Assembly (NCBI RefSeq): GCF_006715725.1
Contig: NZ_VFNU01000001.1
Span: 1,798,001-1,862,000 of the forward strand
DNA from: Nocardioides sp. SLBN-35
GTDB lineage: Bacteria; Actinomycetota; Actinomycetes; Propionibacteriales; Nocardioidaceae
Length of the DNA stretch: 64,000 nucleotides
Reading direction: 5' to 3'
This document shows positions 10,201-18,914 of the stretch, piece by piece (position 1 is the stretch's first letter; each line of letters begins with the position of its first letter). The notes under the pieces were generated by a model that was not told the origin of the DNA, did no database searches, and was given only the letters and a program-made list of their open reading frames with translations. Made by a program: the position numbers and the translations under genes.

Positions 10201-11121
10201 GGCACGTCGTTCAACATCTACATCGACCCGGCCGGCGTGGTCACCGACCAGTGGGGCCGGCCGCTCGACGGTGCGACGGTGACGCTCTACCGCGCGGAGG
10301 AGGCCACCGGGCCCTTCGACGTCGTGCCGAACGGCAGCGACATCATGAGCGCAAGCAACCAGTCCAACCCTGACACGACCGGCGCGGACGGCATGTTCCA
10401 GTGGGACGTGCAGGCCGGCTTCTACAAGGTCAAGGCGGCCGCCACGGGCTGCACCCAGTTCACGACGGACGCGATGCAGATCGCGCCCGCACGGACCCAC
10501 CTGGTCCTCAAGCTGCAGTGCTCGGCCGGTGCGCCGACCGCCGCCGGCTCCCCGACGATCACCGGCGTGCCGCAGGTCGGCCGGACCATCACGGCCGTCG
10601 ACACCTCCTGGCCGGCGCCGCTGACGAGCACGGTCGAGCTGGTGCGCAACGGGCAACCGCTCGGCGCCGCCGCCTACACCCTCAAGGCGGGCGACGAGGG
10701 AGCGGTGTTCACCGCGCGCTCGACAGCGCGCCGCCCGAGCGTGCAGAGCGACGACGGACCGGACGCGGGACAGCTGAACCGCACCGTCGCGTTCGAGGTC
10801 GTCACTGCGAACAGCGTCACCGGGCTCGCCGCACCGCTGGCCGCGACGACGACGACCCTGACGGGCAAGAAGAAGGCCAAGGTCGGCTCGAGGCCGGTCG
10901 TGACGGTGACCGTAGCGGCGCCGGGCGTCGTACCGGCTGGAACGGTGATCGTGCGGATCGGGTCGAAGGTCGTCGGCACCGCTGTCCTCGTCGGCGGCGT
11001 CGCCAAGGTCAAGCTCAAGAAGCTCAAGAAGAAGGGAAAGGTCACGCTGGTGGCCACCTACGCCGGCAGCGCCACCACCACGGGGTCGACGTCCGCGCCG
11101 TTCAAGGTCAAGGTGCGGTAG
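7291..11121 (+). CDS. Secreted modular protein: carboxypeptidase-regulatory-like repeats, nidogen-like and Ig-like domains
   Basis: Translation probably starts at the ATG at 7291, preceded by GGGGGACAACC; an upstream in-frame ATG at 7168 adds 41 residues before an otherwise normal signal peptide ([11 protein letters not shown] to PSAHA). The 1276-residue product contains about seven carboxypeptidase-regulatory-like beta-sandwich modules with the pattern SGxVxDxxGxPLxxAxV, near residues 51, 161, 244, 349, 455, 791 and 982. A nidogen-like (NIDO) domain occupies about residues 593-765 ([20 protein letters not shown]). The last 90 residues are a lysine-rich Ig-like domain. No sortase signal or C-terminal membrane helix is visible, so it is likely released or held non-covalently. 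An adhesion or matrix role is inferred. Confidence 0.88.
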   Translation: MQPSRVLARLLALLLALAGLAVVGTAVPSAHATTPKADGGGRDKQAALADLTLSGTVTTEDGGPLDAWVSLYQWQSGADLFEPIDGAPVADEPGSPSYSFSVAPGSYYVAVEDTTGGAYLTGYSGSATEPPTGLDSSGVVTVSDSSRTADVVLALAPTAQTVSGSVVDGSGDPVSDAYVETSAGPGYDDDTTDVDGAFSLTLVPGSYQLWVQAPVEFEDTLVDIVVDADGGVLEPIVLNPAGQWTVSGKVRDADGPLADAEVQVVQLIPDGEGGWYDGDWVADAVTGPDGTFAAEGIRSGDEYTVRASATGHGTRYAGNVASLDAAGLEHVHLAGDHTFSDITLPEASTLGGTVTGPNGPESETQVALYAWDETAGAFVRQDSAFTDDSGVYAFSSIEAGTYTLHFEPAEASSAAAAWLVGADMPSGPAAPGTFVVSSVPAALTKDKVLAQAQVATGRITDQMHNPLSDGGVVAYRWDADAVEWQQVGTATTGAQGTYAVRLPAAGDTVTFRFSRGGFSARFLGGGTSLPAAPNGTNSRVVPASGDLALPDAELPPFVSQLGKVAGQDDLAYCRANVLPANDDGSSDEVELPFDVKFYGNPFSSLYVNNNGNVTFGSPQSEYTPSALNGPTAVPIIAPFFADVDTTGTGSNVVTYGASADGKSFCVNWADVGYYESHDDKLNTFQLILTSRTGASGRTAGDFDVRFNYDEVLWETGDASDGANGLGGTSAAAGFSAGTGAPGSYVQLEGSLVNGALLDAGPHALVASSQNSAQPGRYNFEIRNDGFQPTLGGLTGHVQKVGGAPVVGAYVEACRTGTYQCSYTDTNASGDYAFTALNAGSYAVEVWPPDNTLFSGGTTASVTTGDTTTAPVVILQAPVPMPDNVQLNGAGADGSVPSVYYGDPVHLRIMGCEGVSTPTYTVALTTGQVLRNSLPLTLTAPGVYEADIAPFSPDHGDAVITTNVPKTCGGPGTSFNIYIDPAGVVTDQWGRPLDGATVTLYRAEEATGPFDVVPNGSDIMSASNQSNPDTTGADGMFQWDVQAGFYKVKAAATGCTQFTTDAMQIAPARTHLVLKLQCSAGAPTAAGSPTITGVPQVGRTITAVDTSWPAPLTSTVELVRNGQPLGAAAYTLKAGDEGAVFTARSTARRPSVQSDDGPDAGQLNRTVAFEVVTANSVTGLAAPLAATTTTLTGKKKAKVGSRPVVTVTVAAPGVVPAGTVIVRIGSKVVGTAVLVGGVAKVKLKKLKKKGKVTLVATYAGSATTTGSTSAPFKVKVR

Positions 11122-11185
11122 GCCACCACGACCCACCGGCGACGGGTCCACCGGTCGGCTTCGGCGGTGGCGTACCGTCAGGTCA

Positions 11186-11875
11186 GTGATTCGCTTCGAG
11201 AAGGTCACCAAGCGCTATCCCGGCCCCGGCCGGCCGGCGCTGGACCAGGTCACCCTCGACATCGACAAGGGCGAGTTCGTCTACCTCGTCGGTACGTCGG
11301 GATCCGGCAAGTCCACCGCGCTGCGGCTGGTGCTGCGCGAGCTGCGCCCGACCACCGGTCGCGTGCACGTCGCCGGCAAGGAGATCAACCGGATGGCCGG
11401 GTGGAAGGTGCCGCGGCTGCGGCGCCAGATCGGCACCGTGTTCCAGGACTTCCGGCTGCTGCCCAACAAGACGGTCACGGAGAACGTCGCCTTCGCCCAG
11501 CAGGTGATCGGCAAGTCGCGCCGCGAGATCGGCAAGGTCGTCCCCGAGACGCTCGAGCTGGTGGGCCTCAAGGACAAGGGCGACCGGATGCCCGACGAGC
11601 TGTCCGGCGGTGAGCAGCAGCGGGTGGCGATCGCCCGCGCGTTCGTCAACCGCCCGATGATCCTCATCGCCGACGAGCCGACCGGAAACCTCGACCCGGC
11701 CACCTCCGTCGGCATCATGAACCTCCTCGGTGACATCAACGAGACCGGCACCACGGTCGTGATGGCCACCCACGACCACGGCATCGTCGACCAGTTCACC
11801 AAGCGGGTGATCGAGCTCGACAGCGGGAAGGTCGTGCGCGACGAGGCGTCCGGAAGCTACGGCTTCCAGCACTGA
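11186..11875 (+). CDS. ftsE: Cell division ATP-binding protein FtsE
   Basis: FtsE is the cytoplasmic ATPase of the FtsEX complex, which does not transport a substrate but couples ATP hydrolysis to activation of peptidoglycan hydrolases at the septum. The 229-residue protein has Walker A (GTSGSGKST), Q-loop (FQDFRLL), ABC signature ([14 protein letters not shown]), Walker B ([14 protein letters not shown]) and the switch histidine (ATHDHGIV). The start is the GTG at 11186. ftsX follows after 38 bases and a LytM hydrolase after that, so the expected partner set is complete in one locus. Confidence 0.97.
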   Translation: MIRFEKVTKRYPGPGRPALDQVTLDIDKGEFVYLVGTSGSGKSTALRLVLRELRPTTGRVHVAGKEINRMAGWKVPRLRRQIGTVFQDFRLLPNKTVTENVAFAQQVIGKSRREIGKVVPETLELVGLKDKGDRMPDELSGGEQQRVAIARAFVNRPMILIADEPTGNLDPATSVGIMNLLGDINETGTTVVMATHDHGIVDQFTKRVIELDSGKVVRDEASGSYGFQH

Positions 11876-11913
11876 CCCGGATCCGATCCAGCCCGATCCA
11901 GAGAGCCTTCCTC

Positions 11914-12849
11914 ATGCAGCTTCGCTACGTCTTCACCGAGCTCCGCACCGGCCTGCGCCGCAACCTGTCGATGCACCTCGCGGTGATCCTCACGCTCTTC
12001 GTGTCCCTCTCGCTGGCCGGCATCGGCATCCTTGTCCAGCGCGAGGCCACCGTCGCCCGCGACAGCCTCGGTGACGAGCTGAAGATCCTGGTCAACCTGT
12101 GCACCGACGACGACCCCTCGCACAGCCCCAACTGCGCGAGCGGTGAGGTCACCGCCGACCAGCAGCAGCGCATCGAGAAGGAGATCAAGGACAACGACGA
12201 GGTCCGCTCCTTCGCCTACCAGTCGAAGGAGGAGGGCTTCGAGAAGGCGAAGGAGACCCTCCCCGAGTCGTCGTACTCCGGGCCCGACCCGATCGTGACC
12301 GCCGAGGGCTGGCCCGCGGCGTACTGGGTGACGCTCAAGACCCCGGAGCGCGCCGACGGCATCATCAGCGCGCTGGAGGGCCTCGACGGGGTGTCCGGCA
12401 TCAAGGACCAGCGCAAGGCGCTGGGCCAGATCTTCGGGATCATGACCGTGTTGAAGTACGGCTCCTGGATCGGCGCCGGCTTCCTGCTGTTCGCGGCGCT
12501 GCTGCAGGTCACCAACACGATCCGGCTCGCCGCCCTGGCCCGGCGGCGCGAGATCGCGATCATGCGCCTGGTGGGCGCCTCGACGCTCTACATCGCGCTG
12601 CCGTTCCTGCTCGAGTCGCTGGTGGCCGCCATCGTGGGCGTCGCCCTCGCGGCCGGCGTGCTGGCTGCCTTCCAGCACTGGGGCGTGGACCAGGCCCTGT
12701 CCGACCACGTCTCGTTCCTGCCGTGGGTCGACTGGGGCGACTACACCCATGCGCTGTTCGGGCTCTTCCCGCCGGGCATCGTGCTGCTCGGCCCGGCGCT
12801 GACGCTGATCCCGACACTCCTGCTGACCCGCAAATACGTCAAAGTCTGA
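11914..12849 (+). CDS. ftsX: Cell division membrane protein FtsX
   Basis: FtsX is the membrane half of FtsEX. The 311 residues show a first transmembrane helix near residues 20-42, an extracytoplasmic domain of about 130 residues, then three helices in the C-terminal half (around GSWIGAGFLLFAALL, the VGASTLYIALPFLLESLVAAIVG region, and LFPPGIVLLGPALTLIPTLLL). The extracytoplasmic domain has two cysteines (NLCTDDD and PNCASG) that may form a disulfide. This domain normally binds the cognate hydrolase or activator, which is probably the product of the next gene. The order ftsE-ftsX-LytM-smpB is conserved in actinobacteria. Confidence 0.96.
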   Translation: MQLRYVFTELRTGLRRNLSMHLAVILTLFVSLSLAGIGILVQREATVARDSLGDELKILVNLCTDDDPSHSPNCASGEVTADQQQRIEKEIKDNDEVRSFAYQSKEEGFEKAKETLPESSYSGPDPIVTAEGWPAAYWVTLKTPERADGIISALEGLDGVSGIKDQRKALGQIFGIMTVLKYGSWIGAGFLLFAALLQVTNTIRLAALARRREIAIMRLVGASTLYIALPFLLESLVAAIVGVALAAGVLAAFQHWGVDQALSDHVSFLPWVDWGDYTHALFGLFPPGIVLLGPALTLIPTLLLTRKYVKV

Positions 12850-12904
12850 TCGTCGGCGACTACGGTCGAGGGGTTCACTTCCCCGAACACCGATTGGTCG
12901 TACC

Positions 12905-14215
12905 GTGCGCTTCTTCCCCAGCGCCCCGTGGCTGAGTCGTGCCTTGCCCGATCTGCGCGACAGGCTGCCCGTGTGGGCCCACCCCCAGTGGCTGGTGACC
13001 GCTGTCGCCACCCTCGTCGCCGTGGCCGGGCTGGCCGTCCCGCTGGCCCATGCCGACGACCGCGACGACCTCAAGGACAAGCAGAACCACGTCAAGGGCG
13101 AGATCGCCAGCGTCAAGGGCGACATCCACGAGGCCAGCCAGCAGGTCGCCAAGATCGCCAAGCGGCTCGAGAAGGCCAAGGCCCGGCTCGGCGGCGCCCG
13201 CACCCGGCTCGCCTCGGTCCGCGCCGACCTCGCCGACGCGCAGGCCCAGGCGGCGACCCTGGCCACCCAGCTGGCCGACGCGCAGACCCAGCTGACCACC
13301 GCCCGGGCGGCACTGGCCCAGGCCCGCGCCGATGTCGCCACCCAGCGTGACGTGAGCCGGGACACGGTGATCGGCATCGCGACCGCGGGCGACACCCGGC
13401 TCGCGCTGCTGGCGGCGTACGCCGACGCGGGCAGCATCGAGGACGTGCTGATGGGGCAGACCGCCAACGACCTCGTGATGGGGCGCCAGCACGACGCGCT
13501 GGTCGCGCTCGAGGCCGCCGAGGACGCGATGGAGCAGCAGCGGGTCGCCGTCCGGGCCGCCCGCGACCAGGTCGCCGCCGCCAAGAAGGCCGCCGACGAC
13601 AACGTCGCGACCGTGCAGGCCCTCGTCGACCGGGCCGCGGCCACCGAGACCGAGGTCGAGAACCTCGTCGCCCGCAACAAGGGGCTGCGCAAGGAGGTCG
13701 TCGCCGCGCGGGAGGCCGACCGCAAGGCGCTGCGCCGCCTCGAGAAGCGTGAGGCGAAGATCCGGCAGAAGATCATCGAGCTGTCGAAGAAGCAGGGCGG
13801 CAGCTACAACGGCGACACCGCCGGCCTGCTCGCCCGTCCCGGTCCGGGACCGGTCACCTCGCCGTACGGCTACCGGATCCACCCGATCTACGGCTACTGG
13901 GGCCTGCACAACGGCACCGACTTCGGCACCGGCTGCGGCGCGGCACTGTGGGCCGGCGAGTCCGGCACCGTGATCGACGAGTATTACGACGAGGTCTACG
14001 GCAACCGCCTCTACCTCGCGATCGGCAAGGTGAACGGCGCCGACATCGTGCTGGTCTACAACCACATGAGCAAGTACGCCGTGGGCGAGGGTGCGAAGGT
14101 CGCCCGCGGCCAGGTCGTCGGGTACTCCGGCTCCACCGGCTGGTCCACCGGCTGCCACCTGCACTTCATCGTGATGCGCAACGGCGACACCGTCGACCCG
14201 ATGGGCTACCTCTGA
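12905..14215 (+). CDS. Coiled-coil M23 (LytM) murein endopeptidase, putative FtsEX effector
   Basis: The 436-residue product has an N-terminal hydrophobic segment (LVTAVATLVAVAGLAVPLAHA) acting as signal peptide, a long coiled coil at about residues 45-295 rich in Ala, Lys and Arg, and a LytM/M23 domain from about residue 305. The zinc and catalytic motifs are intact: His335 and Asp339 in HNGTDFG, and His418 and His420 in HLHF. It should therefore cleave peptidoglycan cross-bridges itself, unlike E. coli EnvC, which only activates amidases. The coiled coil followed by LytM matches the architecture of EnvC, and its position right after ftsX suggests FtsEX controls it. The GTG at 12905 has no strong ribosome binding site. 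Confidence 0.93.
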   Translation: MRFFPSAPWLSRALPDLRDRLPVWAHPQWLVTAVATLVAVAGLAVPLAHADDRDDLKDKQNHVKGEIASVKGDIHEASQQVAKIAKRLEKAKARLGGARTRLASVRADLADAQAQAATLATQLADAQTQLTTARAALAQARADVATQRDVSRDTVIGIATAGDTRLALLAAYADAGSIEDVLMGQTANDLVMGRQHDALVALEAAEDAMEQQRVAVRAARDQVAAAKKAADDNVATVQALVDRAAATETEVENLVARNKGLRKEVVAAREADRKALRRLEKREAKIRQKIIELSKKQGGSYNGDTAGLLARPGPGPVTSPYGYRIHPIYGYWGLHNGTDFGTGCGAALWAGESGTVIDEYYDEVYGNRLYLAIGKVNGADIVLVYNHMSKYAVGEGAKVARGQVVGYSGSTGWSTGCHLHFIVMRNGDTVDPMGYL

Positions 14216-14301
14216 GCGGTACGGACGTCGAGGAGGTCGTGCAGCGACCGTCACGAGACGCCCGCCGCCAAACCGGTTGCCGGCCCTGAGAGAATCGACG
14301 C

Positions 14302-14805
14302 ATGGCCAAGAAGTCGGGTGCGAAGCAGGAGGACGCGAGCGGGCGCAAGCTCGTTGCGTCCAACAAGAAGGCGCGCCACGACTACCACATCGAGGACACC
14401 TTCGAGGCCGGCATGGTGCTCCAGGGCACCGAGGTGAAGTCGCTGCGGATGGGCCGCGCCAGCCTGGTCGACGGCTTCGTCGACATCGAGGGCGGCGAGG
14501 CGTGGCTGCACGGTGTGCACATCCCTGAGTACGCGCAGGGCACCTGGACCAACCACGCCGCGCGTCGCAAGCGCAAGCTGCTGCTCAACCGGGTCGAGAT
14601 CGACAAGATCGAGCGCAAGGTCAGCGAGAAGGGCCACACCGTCATCCCGCTCTCCCTCTACTTCGTCAAGGGCCGGGCCAAGGTCGAGATCGGCCTCGCC
14701 AAGGGCAAGAAGTCCTGGGACAAGCGGCAGGCCATCGCCGAGCGCACGGCCGACCGCGAGAAGCAGGAGGCGATCGGTCGCCGGCTCAAGGGCATGAGTG
14801 ACTGA
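14302..14805 (+). CDS. smpB: SsrA-binding protein SmpB
   Basis: SmpB binds the tRNA-like end of tmRNA and delivers it to stalled ribosomes for trans-translation. The 167-residue protein is typical in length, with the conserved N-terminal NKKARHDY, the core GTEVKSLR and VDGFVDI, and the basic tail ([26 protein letters not shown]) that reaches into the mRNA channel. Its RNA partner ssrA lies 1.9 kb downstream on the opposite strand. The next gene starts inside the smpB 3' end with an 8-base overlap, indicating coupled translation. Confidence 0.97.
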   Translation: MAKKSGAKQEDASGRKLVASNKKARHDYHIEDTFEAGMVLQGTEVKSLRMGRASLVDGFVDIEGGEAWLHGVHIPEYAQGTWTNHAARRKRKLLLNRVEIDKIERKVSEKGHTVIPLSLYFVKGRAKVEIGLAKGKKSWDKRQAIAERTADREKQEAIGRRLKGMSD

Positions 14806-15694
14806 GGACCGGTCGGAGGATGCCCGCGCGGTGCGGGCGTTCTGGGAGCCGCTCGGGCTGCCCGGGCTGTTCGACGTGCACACCCACTTCCTGCCGCCCA
14901 ACATCCAGCGCGCCGTGTGGCGGGTCTTCGACGAGGCCGGCCCGAAGATCGGGCGGCCCTGGCCGATCCGCTACCGGCAGTCGCTGGAGGAGCGGGTGGC
15001 GCTGCTGCGGGCCTTCGGGGTCCGGGCGTTCCCGACCCATCCCTACGCGCACAAGTCGGGCGTCGCGTCGTACCTCAACGACTGGTCGCGCGACTTCGCG
15101 GCGACCGCGCCCGAGATCCTGCGCTCGGCCACGTTCTACCCCGAGCCCGAGGCGGAGAAGTACGTCGCCGAGCTGGTCGACGACGGCGTCCGGATCTTCA
15201 AGATCCACCTGCAGGTGGGCGAGTTCGTCGCCGACGACCCGGTCCTCGACCCGGTCTGGGGGATCCTCGAGGACGCCGGCACGCCCGTGACCGTGCACGC
15301 CGGGTCCGGCCCGGTCGGCAACGAGTTCACCGGACCCGACTCGGTGGCCCGCCTGCTGCGCCGCTTCCCGCGGCTGCGGCTGATCATCGCCCACATGGGA
15401 GCGCCGGAGTACGACGACTTCCTGGTGCTGGCCGAGCGCCACGCGAACGTGCACCTCGACACCACCATGGTGTTCACCGACTTCTTCGACCGCGACGGCG
15501 GCTACCCGACCGGACTGCTGCCGCGGGTGCGGGACCTGCGGCCCAAGGTGCTGCTCGGCTCGGACTTCCCGACCATCCCGTACCCCTACCACCACCAGCT
15601 CGAGGGACTCGCGCGCCTCGGCCTCGGCGACGACTGGCTGCGCGACGTGTGCTGGCACAACGGCGCACGGCTCTTCGGCGTCGCCGGTTCTTGA
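14798..15694 (+). CDS. Amidohydrolase-family metal-dependent hydrolase
   Basis: The 298-residue protein belongs to the amidohydrolase_2 (PF04909-like) TIM-barrel family. Metal-ligand motifs in order are the N-terminal HTHF (FDVHTHF), a barrel strand lysine (IFKIHLQ), His in TVHAG, His in IIAHMG, and the late Asp in LLGSDFP. The substrate cannot be read from the sequence; relatives include decarboxylases and lactone or amide hydrolases. It starts at a GTG within smpB (8-base overlap, shifted frame), so the two are almost certainly in one operon, although no functional link between them is known to me. Confidence 0.88.
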   Translation: MTEDRSEDARAVRAFWEPLGLPGLFDVHTHFLPPNIQRAVWRVFDEAGPKIGRPWPIRYRQSLEERVALLRAFGVRAFPTHPYAHKSGVASYLNDWSRDFAATAPEILRSATFYPEPEAEKYVAELVDDGVRIFKIHLQVGEFVADDPVLDPVWGILEDAGTPVTVHAGSGPVGNEFTGPDSVARLLRRFPRLRLIIAHMGAPEYDDFLVLAERHANVHLDTTMVFTDFFDRDGGYPTGLLPRVRDLRPKVLLGSDFPTIPYPYHHQLEGLARLGLGDDWLRDVCWHNGARLFGVAGS

Positions 15695-15766
15695 GCCGCG
15701 CCTCTTCCCCTGCGGGCCCAGCGGTGCTGGACTGAGGTCCGAGCTCATCCAAGGGGGAAAGAAAAT

Positions 15767-16606
15767 ATGCGTGCTCGTCTCCTGACCCTGGTCGTCGCCG
15801 CCGTGGCCGGCCTCGGACTCGTCGTACCGACCTCGCCGGCATCAGCCAGCACCGGTGGCACCGTCGACGGTGACACCCATCCGAATGTGGCGATGATCGC
15901 CTTCTACGACGCCGACGGCCGGTTCCGCTGCTCGGCCACGCTGATCAGCCCGACGGTCCTGGTGACCGCCGCGCACTGCACCTCCGGCACCCTCGGCAAG
16001 ACCCTGGTGACCTTCGACAGCGTGGTCGCCGAGGCACCGCCGTCGCCGCTGCCCGTCGCCAGCGACGTGAGCGCCGGCTACACCGACGCCGACATCACCG
16101 GCGCCGGCTACCTGTCCGGCACGGCGTACACGCACCCGGACTACAGCGACTTCACCGACCTCGACAACTGGAACGACGTGGGCGTCGTCGTGCTCGACCA
16201 CGCCGTCGGCATCGCGCCGGCGCCGCTCGCCGGGCTCAACGCCGCCGACGCCGTCAAGCAGCCGCGCAAGACCCTGTTCACCGCCGTCGGCTACGGCACC
16301 GAGGTGCGCCAGGCCGACACCGGCTCGCAGAAGCCGACGCCGATGAGCTACCCGATCATCCGCCGGTACGTCGAGATGCCGGGCCAGAAGATCACGCCGC
16401 AGATCATCCAGACCAACGGCAACGAGAACGACCCGTTCGGCACCGGTGGCACCTGCTTCGGTGACTCGGGCGGCTCGCTGTGGCTCGACGGCAAGGTCGT
16501 CGGCGTGACGTCGTACGGCTACACCCAGAACTGCCGCTACCTCGACGGCTACCAGCGCATCGACATCCCGGGCGTCGCGAGCTGGCTGGCCGGCTTCCTG
16601 GACTGA
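15767..16606 (+). CDS. Secreted trypsin-like (S1) serine protease
   Basis: A strong purine-rich ribosome binding site (AAGGGGGAAAG) precedes the ATG. The 279-residue product has a signal peptide (MRARLLTLVVAAVAG to SPASA) and the S1 catalytic triad: His in LVTAAHC, Asp in the NDVGVVVLD segment, and Ser in CFGDSGGSLW. Cysteine pairs flank the histidine (CSAT and AAHC) and the serine (GTCFGDSGG and QNCRY), as in chymotrypsin-fold enzymes. It acts outside the cell; the substrate is unknown. It is 72 bases downstream of the amidohydrolase gene and is followed by a strong hairpin shared with ssrA on the other strand. Confidence 0.93.
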   Translation: MRARLLTLVVAAVAGLGLVVPTSPASASTGGTVDGDTHPNVAMIAFYDADGRFRCSATLISPTVLVTAAHCTSGTLGKTLVTFDSVVAEAPPSPLPVASDVSAGYTDADITGAGYLSGTAYTHPDYSDFTDLDNWNDVGVVVLDHAVGIAPAPLAGLNAADAVKQPRKTLFTAVGYGTEVRQADTGSQKPTPMSYPIIRRYVEMPGQKITPQIIQTNGNENDPFGTGGTCFGDSGGSLWLDGKVVGVTSYGYTQNCRYLDGYQRIDIPGVASWLAGFLD

Positions 16607-16623
16607 GCGCCGCACCGACACGA

Positions 16624-16666
16624 ACGACCGCCGTGGTCCGCGCGATGCGCGGGCCACGGCGGTCGT
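16624..16666. terminator. 20-bp hairpin between protease gene and ssrA
   Basis: Bases 16624-16643 pair with 16647-16666 over 20 positions with one G-U type mismatch and a 3-base loop (GAT). It lies between the stop of the serine protease gene and the 3' end of ssrA, which converge, so it likely terminates transcription in both directions. There is no T tract on either side. Confidence 0.7.
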
Positions 16667-16685
16667 CGTGTGTCGTGCTGTGTCG

Positions 16686-17052
16686 TGGAGCTGCGGGGAA
16701 TCGAACCCCGGTCCTCGAGCGCCGAGCCAGGTCTTCTCCGGGTGCAGTCCGTGCTGGCGTGTTCTCGGCCCCGACGCTCGCACGAACACGTCGTCGACAG
16801 GCCCAGCCGGGTTTGAGTCCCGCGCCACCCTCCCGGCGAGAGCGACGCAGCAAGTCTCCTAGATGACGCCTGGATCCGGGACGGAGACGGATGCCCGGTC
16901 AGACGCTTCGATCACTGCTCAGGCAGCGAGAGCGAAGGAACTGCGCTTAGCGTTGGCAGTTATTGGTTTCCAGCGATCGTTTACGAGATGACGCTGGCTT
17001 CTCGACCCGCTTCCCCTGGAACAAACGTCCCAAGTCGAAACCGATCAGCCCC
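16686..17052 (-). ncRNA. ssrA: Transfer-messenger RNA (tmRNA)
   Basis: On the minus strand the RNA begins GGGGCTGATCGGTTTCGAC at 17052 and ends CAGCTCCA at 16686; the 7-bp acceptor stem GGGGCUG/CAGCUCC and the TPsiC arm GGTTCGATTCC are clear. The 3' CCA is not encoded (the genome reads CGA), so it must be added by CCA-adding enzyme. The tag frame runs from the resume codon GCC at 16957-16955, preceded by UAACU, to TGA at 16921-16919 and encodes ANAKRSSFALAA, a degradation tag ending in ALAA. With SmpB it rescues stalled ribosomes. The length of 367 nt is normal for actinobacteria. Confidence 0.96.
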
Positions 17053-17222
17053 TCTTGAGTTGTGTCGACCTCAGTCTACCTACCTCCAACGACGCCGGCC
17101 CACCGGATAATCCCGCGCCCCGTCGTCGGCGCTCGGCCCGCATCCGCCTGACGTCTGCCACCCGGGCGCTGGGGTACCTCCCGGAGACCCCACAACCGGT
17201 GGGCGAGGGAAAGGAAACAGTC

Positions 17223-17384
17223 ATGGGCATGCTCTTGTGGATCATCGCGGCTGTCCTGGTGATCGCCGGGATCGTCACCCTGCTGCAGGGCGGCATCGTG
17301 CTCGGCATCGTGCTGATCGTTCTCGGTCTGCTGGTCGGTCCCGGCGGTGTCTCGATCTTCAACGGCCGCAGTCACACCGTCTGA
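17223..17384 (+). CDS. GPGG-motif small membrane protein
   Basis: A 53-residue ORF starts at the ATG at 17223 behind a good ribosome binding site (GGGAAAGGAAACAGTC). It has two hydrophobic segments (LLWIIAAVLVIAGIVTLL and GIVLGIVLIVLGLLV) followed by GPGGVSIF near the C-terminus. This matches the actinobacterial family annotated as GPGG-motif small membrane protein. Its function is unknown. It sits between ssrA, with which it is divergent, and an SDR gene, with which it converges. Confidence 0.8.
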   Translation: MGMLLWIIAAVLVIAGIVTLLQGGIVLGIVLIVLGLLVGPGGVSIFNGRSHTV

Positions 17385-17398
17385 CCACGCGACGGCAA

Positions 17399-17434
17399 CG
17401 CGAGAGCCGCGGCTAGGACGCCGCGGCTCTCGCG
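17399..17434. terminator. Perfect 14-bp hairpin, bidirectional terminator
   Basis: CGCGAGAGCCGCGG at 17399-17412 pairs perfectly with 17421-17434. The 8-base loop contains the TAG stop of the minus-strand SDR gene, so the stem extends into its last codons. It separates the convergent GPGG protein and SDR genes. Confidence 0.7.
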
Positions 17435-18072
17435 ACCGCCGCGGCGACCGGTAGTTCGCCGCCGACCAGGTTCCACTGGTGGTGCACGCTCTCGGGCCGG
17501 TCGATCACCGCCGCGATCACCGAGGCGACGTCGGCCCGGGTCACGTCGCCGCGCGGTACGTCGGCGCCCAGGGCGACCAGGCCGGTCGCCGGGTCGTCGG
17601 TGAGCCGGCCGGGACGCAGGATCGTCCAGTCCAGGGCGCCGGCACGCAGGGCGGCGTCGGCGTCGCGCTTGGCGGTGACGTACGCCGCCCACACCTCGCC
17701 GGTGTCCGGCGCGACCGGTTGGTCGACGTCGATCGCGGAGACCTGGACGAACCGGCGGATGCCCGCGACCGCCGCGCCGGCCGCGGACTTCAGTGAGCCC
17801 TCCAGGTCGACGGTCTGCTTGCGGGTGACGTTGCCGTCGGGGCCGCCGCCGGCGCTGAACACGACGGCGTCGCAGTCCTCGAACGCTCGGGCGAACGCCG
17901 CGACGTCGTCGTTCTCGATGTCGAGCAGCCGCACCTCGGCGCCCACCGCCTCGAGGGCGGTCCGCTGCTCCTCGCGGCGTACCAGCGCCACAGGGTGGTG
18001 GCCGGCCGCGACCAGCAGGGGGTGCAGCAGGCGGGCGATCTGTCCGTGACCTCCGACGACGGCGACGCGCAT
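17413..18072 (-). CDS. NAD(P)-binding atypical SDR protein
   Basis: The 219-residue protein starts MRVAVVGGHGQIARLL, a Rossmann dinucleotide motif of the atypical SDR/NmrA-like group. Later motifs include CDAVVFSAGGG, a VQVSAIDVDQP strand and YVTAKRDADAALR with the Tyr-x3-Lys pair, followed by DWTILRPGRLTDDP. Such proteins are NAD(P)-dependent reductases, epimerases or redox-sensing regulators; the substrate cannot be told from sequence. It lies 10 bases after the thioesterase gene on the same strand and is probably its operon partner. Confidence 0.88.
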   Translation of the reverse strand: MRVAVVGGHGQIARLLHPLLVAAGHHPVALVRREEQRTALEAVGAEVRLLDIENDDVAAFARAFEDCDAVVFSAGGGPDGNVTRKQTVDLEGSLKSAAGAAVAGIRRFVQVSAIDVDQPVAPDTGEVWAAYVTAKRDADAALRAGALDWTILRPGRLTDDPATGLVALGADVPRGDVTRADVASVIAAVIDRPESVHHQWNLVGGELPVAAAVARAAAS

Positions 18073-18082
18073 GCCGTCCAAT

Positions 18083-18850
18083 CTACGGGCGGACCGTGAG
18101 CGTCTGCGCGATCGTGCCGAGCGGGCCGTTCTCGTCGTGCATCTTCGAGCTCGTGACGCCGATCCCGCCGGCGCCGTACGACTGGGTCGTGTCGAGTCCG
18201 AGCCAGCCCTCGGCGGGCAGGTGCAGGAAGTGCGCGGTGAGGTCGAGGTTGGGGAAGGCGACCTTCGCCGGGTCGGTGCGCACGGCGATCCCGTTGGTGA
18301 TGTCGACCAGCCCGGCGACCGCGGCCAGCCGGCTGACCGGCTCATCGGCGACCAGCGCGTGCGGGGTGCGCACCCACACCATCGAGCGGCCCGGGCCGAG
18401 CTCCTTGCGGCGCACCTCGACCGAGGCGATGAAGCCGCCGGCCCACAGCCCGGCCATGTCCCACGGCTCCATCTCGTCCGGGCCGGGGATCGACGGGAGG
18501 TCGGTGCCGGCGAGGGGTGCGGTGTCGTAGGGCTCGACCAGCCACGCCCGCAGTACGGCGACCGCCCGGCCGGCGTACGACGCCGTGGCCTGCACCAGCT
18601 CGATCGTCCGGCCCGGCCGGAGCACCTCCACCGCCACGTCGATCGGCTCGATCGGCACGGTGCCGAGGATGTCGTAGGACAGCCGGCTGACGACCAGCCC
18701 GTCGGAGCGGCGGGCGTCGCGGTCGCGCTCGACCTCGTGGGCCAGGACGCCGAGCGCGGGGGCGATGTGCTGGGTCGCGCGGTCCCAAGCGCCACCGACA
18801 TGCTCGGTGGGGGTGAAGGTGTGCGGTGCGGTCCGGTGCCAGTACGCCAC
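18083..18850 (-). CDS. Thioesterase-family protein (double hotdog)
   Basis: The 255-residue product starts at a GTG at 18850. The length, the repeated hotdog pattern (GLVVSRLSYDILGTVP in the N-terminal half, NLDLTAHFLHLPAEGWLG in the C-terminal half) and the segment ATASYAGRAVAVLRAWLV match the TesB-like acyl-CoA thioesterase superfamily (4HBT_3). It probably hydrolyses acyl-CoA thioesters in the cytoplasm, although some members lack the catalytic Asp/Gln/Thr set and the chain specificity is not visible. The SDR gene follows directly. Confidence 0.82.
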   Translation of the reverse strand: MAYWHRTAPHTFTPTEHVGGAWDRATQHIAPALGVLAHEVERDRDARRSDGLVVSRLSYDILGTVPIEPIDVAVEVLRPGRTIELVQATASYAGRAVAVLRAWLVEPYDTAPLAGTDLPSIPGPDEMEPWDMAGLWAGGFIASVEVRRKELGPGRSMVWVRTPHALVADEPVSRLAAVAGLVDITNGIAVRTDPAKVAFPNLDLTAHFLHLPAEGWLGLDTTQSYGAGGIGVTSSKMHDENGPLGTIAQTLTVRP

Positions 18851-18914
18851 CGGGCCATTCTCACGTGCGGCCCAGCGGCGGCGTACCCCCGAACGGAGGG
18901 TGGATGATCAGCAC

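Noticed and set aside
7246..11211. A 1321-codon open frame on the minus strand
   Set aside because: It is antisense to the NIDO-domain protein gene; its translation lacks domains and is dominated by Arg, Gly, Val and Asp.
17055..17222. A longer version of the GPGG protein starting next to ssrA
   Set aside because: The added residues are hydrophilic and unlike the family, while the ATG at 17223 has a good ribosome binding site.
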